A stretch of 21,693 nt of DNA, taken from IMG/VR virus record IMGVR_UViG_3300030118_000500, positions 1 through 21,693 of that record; one strand, given 5' to 3'. Positions within the stretch are counted from its first letter, which is position 1. Each line of letters starts with the position of its first letter. The position numbers and the translations under genes were made by a program. Below are positions 15,995 to 21,693 of this stretch, piece after piece. This stretch comes from a virus. The notes under the pieces were generated by a model. That model worked only from the letters and a program-made list of their open reading frames with translations, did not search any database and was not told where the DNA came from.

Positions 15995-16225
15995 ATGGAT
16001 AATATGATGTTATGGAACATCTTGCTAACACTGTTAGCCACTGGATTTGGTTGGGCATTTAATAAAATGTTTCAAGAAATAAAACGATTACAAATACTTC
16101 TTAATAAAACTAGAGAAGAGTATCTTCCTAAAAAAGATTTTAATTCTGATTTTAAAGAAGTCTTAAATTATCTTCGTAGGCTAGAAGATAAACTAGATAG
16201 GCACATGGAGAATAATCGTGGATGA
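15995..16225 (+). CDS. Holin-like small membrane protein
   Basis: A 76-residue protein with one N-terminal membrane helix (MLWNILLTLLATGFGWAFNK, residues 5-24). A charged helical tail follows (MFQEIKRLQILLNKTREEYL, VLNYLRRLEDKLDRHMEN), probably coiled coil. Small proteins of this shape sit in the late regions of marine phages and are often listed as holin-like; the sequence alone cannot separate a holin from an injection or membrane-anchor protein. No endolysin or spanin pair is next to it, which weakens the lysis interpretation. It starts one base after the large virion protein ends and overlaps the following GTG start by eight bases. Confidence 0.6.
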   Translation: MDNMMLWNILLTLLATGFGWAFNKMFQEIKRLQILLNKTREEYLPKKDFNSDFKEVLNYLRRLEDKLDRHMENNRG

Positions 16226-18590
16226 AGAACAAGGTATTACTGCCCTAGGACCAGAGGATTTAGGTACTGTAGAGGTTACTTCAAATGTTGAAGAGACAGA
16301 ACAAAAAGAATCTGCGTTTTCACAATTTACAGATGAAGCTAAAGCAAGTAGAGGTATTGAAGATTTTAAAAATTTAAAAAAAGGTTTTAAAAAGGCTTTG
16401 CCATATATAGGACAGTTAGGTTTAGATCTAGTACCTGGCTCTGGTATAACAGAAATATTTGGTAAGCAACCAGACATAGTTGAAGGTGGTCAGAGACCAT
16501 CATTTGCAGGTCAAGTTGAAAGAACTACAGAATTAGCTAAAGAGGGTAAAACTACTGAAGCAGTGGTTAGTGGTGTTGACACAGCACTAACAGGAGTAGC
16601 AGGAGTTGGTGAGGGTATTATGGTCGCTGGAGCTATGACAGGTCCTCTTGCTCCGTTACTTGTTGGTGCAGGTTTTGCAATCAAAGGATTAGCAAAGGGT
16701 GGTAAATTAATTTTACAATCTACAAAAACTGGTAAAAAAATATTAGCTAATTATGATGGTAATGAAAAAATAGGTTTTTCTATTAAAGATGTAGAAGTGC
16801 CAAAAGATGTTGAGTCAGACCCAGACATACAAACTTTAGAAGATACTATAGATATACCTACAACAAAGACAGAGGACACCGATACAGAAGTTGCTATACC
16901 TGAAAACATAAAAGACTTAAATAGCACAGAAGCGATTACCTCTTATGTTATAGCACCAGAGGATGTAAATAGAAATCAATTAATTGCAAAGATTGAAAAC
17001 GACCCAGAAGTAAAAACTAAGACAGATAAATATTTAGAGGAAAAAGGTTTTACGGAAGAAACTGTTCCAGTATTTAGATTAATCACTCCTAATAAAAAAG
17101 GTGCAGAAATAGGAGAAGAAAGTTTGATATCTGGTTCATTAACACCAGAATCTAACATAGCCACTATGAGATATTTTCAAGGAAGAGGTGGAGGTCAAAA
17201 ACAATTAGTTCGTTATGATGTGCCTAAAAGTAAAATAAAATTAGCTATGGGTGGTGTTAAAAATGACATCAAACAAAGCTCAAATAAAATTATAAAAGAA
17301 AAAGGTATTGGTCAAACAGAACCTAAAAGGACTATAGCTGATTTGAGAGCAGAAGCTATGGGTGGTGGTAGATTGAGTAGTAAAGTTACTAACCCAAGCA
17401 AAACAGCAAAAGAATTAATCGATATGCAAGATGAAGTAATTGCTGATGTTACTGGTTTAGAAAAAAATGTTTATGAAGGCAATCCGAATGAAATATTTGC
17501 AAATCCTGAGTTAGAAAATATTACAAAAGGTAAGTATAAAAACTACAAAGAAATGCAATCTGATATGCCTGATAATAGAGACTATACCACAAGTAAAGAT
17601 CTTAATGATTTGTTTAGTAAAAAAGTTACAGCAGAAGAGTTTAGAAAAAGAAAAGATGACAGAGCAAAAGAGGCTTTTGACAAAGTAACAAACTTTTACA
17701 AGTTAAGTGCACCTAAACAAGATGAAGGTATCAAGGCTCTAGGACCTAAGACGATAGAAGATATAATCAAACCTAAAGGTGAAATAAGAAACCAAGGAGG
17801 TTTTAAATTTAATCCAGAAGTAACACAAAAGAACTTACGACTCCAAAAGACAAGACTAAAAAAATTGAAAGAAGGGGTGCAAACAGCAGGAGAACCAAAA
17901 AACAAAAGAATAGTTTTAAAATCAGATAATCCAGACAATCCAGATTTTGCTATTGGTAAAATTAATTTTGACGATTGGACTAAAAGAGTAGAAAAAGTTT
18001 TATCAGATGATGAAATAAAAGGAGCAACTAATTGGTATAGTGAAGTTTATGATTATTTTAAATCAGCTCCATATATTAAAAGTGAAGAAGAAGCAAAAAC
18101 TTTAGCTCAAGCATGGTTTGCTGGTGCACAAAGAAAGTCTCCACAAAAAGCATTAGCTAATGTTCTGTCAATAAGAAGTTTATTAAGACAAGGTAAAACT
18201 CCAGAAGAAATATTGGCAATGGACAAGATAGAAGAAGGTGGATTAGAGGGTGCTACTAAAGCCATACTATCTGTGCTTACTGGAAGAGAAGCATCTGGTG
18301 TAGGTTTTAAGATAGCAGATTTTAGAGATAACTTAGATAATAAAAATGTAAGGTCTGTTATGGGTAATGACCCAGAGGGTGGACAACCTTTTACAGTTGA
18401 TGTTCACACAGCAAGAGATATGGGTTTAGTTGACCCATCTTTGTTAAGTTTATTGAAAGACAAGGGATATAAAATACCAGATAATATTATAAATGATTTT
18501 GGTGAAGGTGGATTATCAAATGACTTGTATCAAAATAGAGCAATATTTGGTCTTGAGTTGACAGACCATTTAAATAAAATTAAAAGGTAA
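16218..18590 (+). CDS. Giant internal virion protein, 5' part (frame broken at about 18585)
   Basis: 790 residues from GTG 16218 (GGAG at 16207-16210). Residues 118-165 are hydrophobic (GVDTALTGVAGVGEGIMVAG, GPLAPLLVGAGFAIKGLAKG), probably membrane-inserting. A long Lys/Glu-rich linker region follows. GITALGP near the N-terminus recurs as GIKALGP around residue 500. The last 190 residues look like a helical domain: NWYSEVYDYF, AQAWFAGAQRKSPQKALANV, GVGFKIADFRDNL and TVDVHTARDMGLVD. This order resembles DUF7178-type phage domains, which end with a helix like PSEIQAIGW; here that helix lies in another frame just past the stop. The intact product would be about 1147 residues, close to T7 gp16 (1318). 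The stop at 18588 is therefore probably not the natural end. Confidence 0.7.
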   Translation: MDEEQGITALGPEDLGTVEVTSNVEETEQKESAFSQFTDEAKASRGIEDFKNLKKGFKKALPYIGQLGLDLVPGSGITEIFGKQPDIVEGGQRPSFAGQVERTTELAKEGKTTEAVVSGVDTALTGVAGVGEGIMVAGAMTGPLAPLLVGAGFAIKGLAKGGKLILQSTKTGKKILANYDGNEKIGFSIKDVEVPKDVESDPDIQTLEDTIDIPTTKTEDTDTEVAIPENIKDLNSTEAITSYVIAPEDVNRNQLIAKIENDPEVKTKTDKYLEEKGFTEETVPVFRLITPNKKGAEIGEESLISGSLTPESNIATMRYFQGRGGGQKQLVRYDVPKSKIKLAMGGVKNDIKQSSNKIIKEKGIGQTEPKRTIADLRAEAMGGGRLSSKVTNPSKTAKELIDMQDEVIADVTGLEKNVYEGNPNEIFANPELENITKGKYKNYKEMQSDMPDNRDYTTSKDLNDLFSKKVTAEEFRKRKDDRAKEAFDKVTNFYKLSAPKQDEGIKALGPKTIEDIIKPKGEIRNQGGFKFNPEVTQKNLRLQKTRLKKLKEGVQTAGEPKNKRIVLKSDNPDNPDFAIGKINFDDWTKRVEKVLSDDEIKGATNWYSEVYDYFKSAPYIKSEEEAKTLAQAWFAGAQRKSPQKALANVLSIRSLLRQGKTPEEILAMDKIEEGGLEGATKAILSVLTGREASGVGFKIADFRDNLDNKNVRSVMGNDPEGGQPFTVDVHTARDMGLVDPSLLSLLKDKGYKIPDNIINDFGEGGLSNDLYQNRAIFGLELTDHLNKIKR

Positions 18591-18597
18591 AGACGAT
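18582..18597 (+). other. Frameshift site joining the two parts of the giant virion protein
   Basis: The upstream frame reads ...DHLNKIKR and stops at TAA 18588-18590. The +1 frame, open from 18574, reads KGKDDWQPSEIQAIGWTTL and leads without interruption into the next gene. Removing one A from the AAAA run at 18582-18585 (or a +1 slip at AAA-AGG-TAA) restores ...LNKIKGKDDWQPSEIQAIGW. The source could be a base-calling or assembly error, a true mutation or programmed frameshifting. Confidence 0.75.
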
Positions 18598-18636
18598 TGG
18601 CAACCCTCTGAAATACAAGCGATAGGGTGGACTACT

Positions 18637-19662
18637 TTGACTAATCTTTATGGAGGTGTAAATACTGCTGGTAATATTAAAGATGCTTTAAATTTAAATG
18701 TGCGTAGAGTCTCAATGGAAGTAGCACCTGGTTCTGGCTCACCTTGGGATAGAATGTTTGGAAAAGATTACTCTGAATTACCTATAAGTGACCAAATAAA
18801 AATTAACGATGAAATTACTAATGAAGCAATAAACGACATAGCAAAAAGTGAAAATGTAGATTTATATAATAATGTATTTGGCACTGGTGGTTGGCAGACT
18901 TATGTTAACCCTAGCACAGTTCAAGAAATTTTAGGTATTAAAAGTGAAGCAATAAGAATTGGAGCTAAATTAGGATATGTGTTAAACCAAACAGAAATTT
19001 TTATTAATGGCTCTAAAGCAATGACTAAAAATCCTCAAGCATATTCTTATGATATTATTGAAAACAATACATCAAATTTAAGAGACTCTAAATATGTAAA
19101 TGATTTATTCACAAAAATATATGAAAAAACAAATGGTGTTATAGTTGGTTTTCAACCAATAGAAACTATAGATAATAAAGTGGGTATTAGAATAATTGTA
19201 GGACAAGATACAGTTAATGATTTTTATAAAAAAAGAAAAATACCTAAAAAAGGTAATGAAAATAAAAAAAATCAATTCTTTGAAAAAGATTTGATAAAAC
19301 AAGTAGAAGATGTTATACCTAAAGATGTTAATTTTGAATTAAATGTTAGTGAATCAGATTTAACAGTTTTAACAAACGACTGGAAAAGCAAAGGAGGAAA
19401 AGATGGGCAAGTTTACAAAGGTTACTTTCGCAAGGACACCAGCTCAACTGACACAACTAAAAGCGACAGGGTACTCGATAATATTAGGCAAAAACTTACG
19501 GACAGCTTCAGAGACAAAATCAGAAATGCCCAAGGAACAAAAAGACCAGACACAGAAGAAGTCTTAGTACCAGAAGATATAGAAACTGAAAATATACCAA
19601 AAAAATCTATTGGAGGTTTTATAGAACGAAACACCTACGACTGGGTGTATCTCGATGGTTGA
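18637..19662 (+). CDS. Giant internal virion protein, 3' part
   Basis: 341 residues if read from TTG 18637, but the frame is open from 18574 and the conserved residues DDWQPSEIQAIGW lie upstream of that TTG, so this is probably the C-terminal part of the 16218 protein. No in-frame ATG occurs before 18715 and only a weak AGGG (18624-18627) precedes the TTG. The body has VRRVSMEVAPGSGSPWDRMF, FGTGGWQTYVNPSTVQEILG and long mixed alpha/beta stretches without a recognised enzyme motif. The last residues, KKSIGGFIERNTYDWVYLDG, resemble a C-terminal peptide (GGFIERNxYDW) I have seen on marine podovirus structural proteins. The stop overlaps the next ATG by eight bases. Confidence 0.65.
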   Translation: MTNLYGGVNTAGNIKDALNLNVRRVSMEVAPGSGSPWDRMFGKDYSELPISDQIKINDEITNEAINDIAKSENVDLYNNVFGTGGWQTYVNPSTVQEILGIKSEAIRIGAKLGYVLNQTEIFINGSKAMTKNPQAYSYDIIENNTSNLRDSKYVNDLFTKIYEKTNGVIVGFQPIETIDNKVGIRIIVGQDTVNDFYKKRKIPKKGNENKKNQFFEKDLIKQVEDVIPKDVNFELNVSESDLTVLTNDWKSKGGKDGQVYKGYFRKDTSSTDTTKSDRVLDNIRQKLTDSFRDKIRNAQGTKRPDTEEVLVPEDIETENIPKKSIGGFIERNTYDWVYLDG

Positions 19663-20305
19663 ACCAGTTACAGCAGTTTTAACTGGTATAGCTCTAGTAA
19701 AACAAGCCACTTCATTTATTAAAGACAATATCAATACAGTAAATGATATTTCTGGTATTGCAAAACAGATAGACCAAATGTTTGAAGGTCAACAGCAAAT
19801 TAACAAAGAAAGGTCTAAACAAGCTAATAGCACAGCTAATGAGTTAGGTTTATCTAATGTTGCTGATTCTATAATAAATGCTAAATTAGCACAGGAACGC
19901 ATAGCAGAAATTAGAACCCTTATAAATTATAGATTCCCAGTGTCTAACGGACCTAGCACTTGGGATCAAATCTTACTAGAAAGAAAAAGAAGAATAGAAG
20001 AAAGAAAACAAGCTATACAAAAGGCTAAAGCTAAAAAATTAAAACAGCAAAAAGAAATGTACGACATGATACGCATGGGTTTTATAGTGTTAGCAGTGAT
20101 AGCTTTTATTGCGGTAGCTGTAGGTATTACAGTAAAGATAGTTTTAGCACACACGATACTCAACCAAAATGACCAATCCTGTCGAATTTTTGAGCCTAAA
20201 TATTTTTTAGTGTGCATGTCTGAGGGTAAAGATGCAGCTCTGATAGAGTTTGAATTAGACCAAAAAAAAAATAGAGGTAACTGGATTGTCGATGACGATG
20301 AATAA
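19655..20305 (+). CDS. Late-region single-span membrane protein
   Basis: A 216-residue protein beginning MVEPVTAVLTGIALVKQATS, a start I recall from a common but uncharacterised marine podovirus family (also AKQIDQMFEGQQQINKER at 36-53). Residues 104-140 are a strongly basic helix (LLERKRRIEERKQAIQKAKA), followed by one membrane helix (MGFIVLAVIAFIAVAVGITV, 141-160). The C-terminal 50 residues contain two cysteines (C176, C187) that could form a disulfide if they face the periplasm. The basic stop-transfer segment before the helix predicts N-inside topology. It could act in lysis or as a membrane anchor during ejection; nothing decides between these. ATG 19655 overlaps the virion protein stop. 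Confidence 0.65.
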   Translation: MVEPVTAVLTGIALVKQATSFIKDNINTVNDISGIAKQIDQMFEGQQQINKERSKQANSTANELGLSNVADSIINAKLAQERIAEIRTLINYRFPVSNGPSTWDQILLERKRRIEERKQAIQKAKAKKLKQQKEMYDMIRMGFIVLAVIAFIAVAVGITVKIVLAHTILNQNDQSCRIFEPKYFLVCMSEGKDAALIEFELDQKKNRGNWIVDDDE

Positions 20306-20319
20306 TAGTATACTATAAT
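20292..20319 (+). promoter_or_regulatory. Candidate sigma70 promoter P4 upstream of the KGG-repeat peptide
   Basis: A perfect TATAAT at 20314-20319 is preceded, with a 16-base spacer, by ATGACG (20292-20297), which keeps the central TGAC of the -35. The -10 overlaps the palindrome TAGTATACTA. Transcription would start near 20325, before AAGGAG (20328-20333) and ATG 20339. The -35 is imperfect, hence moderate confidence. Confidence 0.45.
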
Positions 20320-20338
20320 TTTAACCAAGGAGAAACAC

Positions 20339-20605
20339 ATGAGAAAAAGTAAAGGTATGAGAAGAATGGCTAAAGGTGGCATGAAGATGATGAGAGCTTC
20401 CAAAGGTGGTACAAAAATGATGAAAGCTAGAGGTGGTAGAATGGCATCAAAAGGCGGTACTAAAATGATGGGAGCTATGAAAGGTAGAATGGCATCTAAA
20501 GGTTATGCAAAAGGCGGTGTAAAGATGATGAAAGCATCTGTAGGTAATCTAGCTGATATTCGCAAAATGGCTGCAAAGAAAGGCTATAAACTAGTTAAAA
20601 AATAA
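20339..20605 (+). CDS. Met/Gly/Lys repeat peptide (protamine-like)
   Basis: An 88-residue peptide with 28 Lys/Arg, one acidic residue, 16 Met and 16 Gly. Four copies of KGG(M/T/V)KMM(R/K/G)A occur at 12-20, 22-30, 38-46 and 58-66. Two GRMASKG spacers begin at residues 33 and 49. The C-terminus (VGNLADIRKMAAKKGYKLVKK) is non-repetitive and helical. The composition suggests binding to DNA, RNA or another polyanion, or packing inside the virion; Met pairs could insert in a membrane. I know similar Gly/Lys/Met-rich small proteins from marine phages but no tested function. A strong SD (AAGGAG), own candidate promoter and late position predict abundant expression. AAGGAG is well placed for ATG 20339. 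Confidence 0.75.
   Translation: MRKSKGMRRMAKGGMKMMRASKGGTKMMKARGGRMASKGGTKMMGAMKGRMASKGYAKGGVKMMKASVGNLADIRKMAAKKGYKLVKK
20372..20536 (+). repeat. Four in-frame repeats encoding KGGxKMMxA
   Basis: The DNA carries the repeated blocks AAAGGTGG...AAGATGATGAGAGCT, AAAGGTGGTACAAAAATGATG, AAAGGCGGTACTAAAATGATG and AAAGGCGGTGTAAAGATGATG. GGTAGAATGGCATC occurs twice between copies. Units differ at synonymous positions, so the peptide seems to be conserved more strongly than the DNA. Confidence 0.8.
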
Positions 20606-20641
20606 AAGTTGATTTCTTATCATATTACATTACCATAAGGT

Positions 20642-21331
20642 ATGGCATATTTAACTGCAAACATACCTTACTTTAAATGTTGGGTAAGAAAAGAATTTAC
20701 ACACAATCATAGACAGTATCATGGCGAGTTCGTACACGCACTTGCCATTGCGGTTACTTGTATTCCAGATAGGTCTTTATCTTTTCAAGTGGTGTTTACT
20801 GGTTGTGAAGATGAAGATACAAGAACAGAGAGTCCACATGGTGGTGCTATGTGGGCAAGGATGCCAATACAAAGTTTGGTAGCTGATGAAATGCTAGATG
20901 ATTATCCTCCACGAATTCAGAATCATTGGGTACAACCTTGGGATTGTAGCAGCAGATATTTTAGTATTATAAAATACGATAGAGCAAGTAGTTCTCCTTG
21001 GATTACAAAAATAGATGGTGACTTTTATAATGCTAAATATTATTTTACTATCGACTACACAAACGGAGATGACATGAACGCATTAGGTGATGATGTAGCA
21101 CAACACAAACAATCTCATGTACTAGCGATAACTAGTGGTGAGTTCAAAGGTCAGATAGTGGCACAACCAAACAACAGAGTAAGAGCAACCAACCCAGCTT
21201 TATGGGTAACAGGATCTGGTGCTCCAGATTTCATTCCTAGTCAATATGAGTTTAGTGCTGAAGATGATGAGTCTTACTTAGACCCTGAATATACATTTGA
21301 CAATCTCTACAGCGATAAGAAAAAGAAATAA
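20642..21331 (+). CDS. Conserved marine-phage protein of unknown function
   Basis: A 229-residue protein beginning MAYLTANIPYFKCWVRKEFT. It contains VVFTGCEDEDTRTESPHGGA followed by MWARMPIQSLVADE, then QPWDCSSRYFSI, QHKQSHVLAITSGEFKGQIV and NNRVRATNPALWVTGSGAPD. This series of blocks, including HGGAMWxRMPIQxLV and QPWDC, matches a very common uncharacterised protein family I remember from marine virus genomes. It is probably globular, without signal peptide or membrane span, and ends in a Lys tail. The SD is poor (AAGG just before ATG). Its position beyond the structural genes and before the strand switch gives no functional clue beyond late expression. The stop lies seven bases from the convergent helicase stop. 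Confidence 0.72.
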   Translation: MAYLTANIPYFKCWVRKEFTHNHRQYHGEFVHALAIAVTCIPDRSLSFQVVFTGCEDEDTRTESPHGGAMWARMPIQSLVADEMLDDYPPRIQNHWVQPWDCSSRYFSIIKYDRASSSPWITKIDGDFYNAKYYFTIDYTNGDDMNALGDDVAQHKQSHVLAITSGEFKGQIVAQPNNRVRATNPALWVTGSGAPDFIPSQYEFSAEDDESYLDPEYTFDNLYSDKKKK

Positions 21332-21338
21332 TTATCAT

Positions 21339-21693
21339 TCAATCTAGAAACTGTAAAACCTCCTCTCCTAAAGTTTGAGCAGATATTTGTATTTTGTTCT
21401 TTAATGCCTTTAGTATAAATTCATCAATAGTTTTAATTGCTACTAAATCTATGTAAGTAACTTTATCAGCAGTCTGACCTTTGCGGTGGTTTCTAGCTTC
21501 TGCTTGTAGTCTCTCTTCTAAGTTGTAAGAGTTGTTAAAAAATATTTGTATGCTACTAGCATTTAAAGTTAATCCATATCCGCCTACACTAGGATTGCTA
21601 ACTAAATATTTACAGTCTTTATCTTCATTAAATTTTTTTACTACACTGGGTCTGTCTTTTGTATCTCCATATAAAGTCACTACTATATTGTTA
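21339..21693 (-). CDS. SNF2-type superfamily 2 helicase, C-terminal part (truncated by window edge)
   Basis: The reverse-strand frame is open to the right edge and ends at TGA 21341-21339, giving 118 residues of a helicase C-lobe. NNIVVTLYGDTKDR fits motif IV. YLVSNPSVGGYGLTLNASS is motif V. NNSYNLEERLQAEARNHRKG followed by Q is motif VI with the arginine fingers (QAxxRxHRxGQ, typical of SNF2/Rad54-like ATPases). TIDEFILKALKNK is the usual end helix. Phage proteins of this class remodel or unwind DNA during replication and recombination. The GTG at 21680 is internal, not the start, because conserved residues precede it. Its strand suggests a convergent early/replication module to the right. 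Confidence 0.87.
   Translation of the reverse strand, partial: NNIVVTLYGDTKDRPSVVKKFNEDKDCKYLVSNPSVGGYGLTLNASSIQIFFNNSYNLEERLQAEARNHRKGQTADKVTYIDLVAIKTIDEFILKALKNKIQISAQTLGEEVLQFLD

Noticed and set aside
20372-20536. CRISPR-like or minisatellite array
   Set aside because: Units are in frame within a gene with good SD, without uniform spacers, and vary at synonymous positions; it is a peptide repeat.
20609-20636. Promoter upstream of the 229-residue orphan (TTGATT, 16 bases, TACCAT)
   Set aside because: The -10 matches only four of six bases and AT-rich sequence gives such matches by chance; transcription from P4 is sufficient.
21311-21335. Terminator hairpin GATAA...TTATC after the last late gene
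   Set aside because: Five AT-rich base pairs with a 13-base loop and no T run; too weak to claim.
1-21693. tRNA genes, insertion sequences, integrase or attachment sites
   Set aside because: I saw no cloverleaf, transposase or integrase motifs, nor flanking direct repeats in this window.

Overview
The window is about 21.7 kb of AT-rich, densely packed tailed-phage DNA. It most likely comes from a marine podovirus related to phages of SAR11-type or other AT-rich hosts. This is inferred from base composition and from tail, internal-virion and small orphan proteins that I recognise from marine podovirus genomes. No host or integration gene is visible. Genes abut or overlap by 1-17 nt (many ATGA or TAATG junctions). 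No gene-free stretch exceeds 300 bases; the longest is 7545-7672.

Layout. 1-2723: tail appendage genes: the end of a LamG-like protein, a SPRY plus three-repeat protein that is a candidate receptor binder, and a tail-fibre-assembly-like protein. 2728-6051: a large beta-rich tail nozzle/DNA-stabilisation-type protein, two lysine-rich orphans, a 54-aa orphan and a small beta-sandwich virion protein. 6044-9906: an accessory block with a 2OG-Fe(II) oxygenase, a 288-aa gene with its own promoter and terminator (moron-like), a 64-aa orphan, a very small SET-domain protein and two glycosyltransferases (GT-B then GT-A). 9943-19662: the internal-virion/ejection block with five large proteins, a GNAT-like protein and a holin-like membrane peptide; its last protein is split by a frameshift near 18586. 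19655-21331: a membrane protein, an 88-aa Met/Gly/Lys repeat peptide and a conserved marine-phage orphan. 21339-21693: the C-terminal part of a SNF2-type helicase on the minus strand, which marks the edge of a convergent, probably replicative, module.

Regulation. Four sigma70-like promoters (6621, 7637, 9884, about 20292) and two strong hairpin terminators (7522, 7608) cut the late region into sub-units, suggesting transcription by host RNA polymerase. Terminase, portal, major capsid protein, polymerase and endolysin are not in this window.

The most interesting points are: the insulated moron-like cistron; the run of oxygenase, SET methyltransferase and two glycosyltransferases, which could form a protein-modification cassette; the four-unit KGGxKMMxA repeat peptide; and the frameshift that interrupts a recognisable domain of the large internal virion protein.
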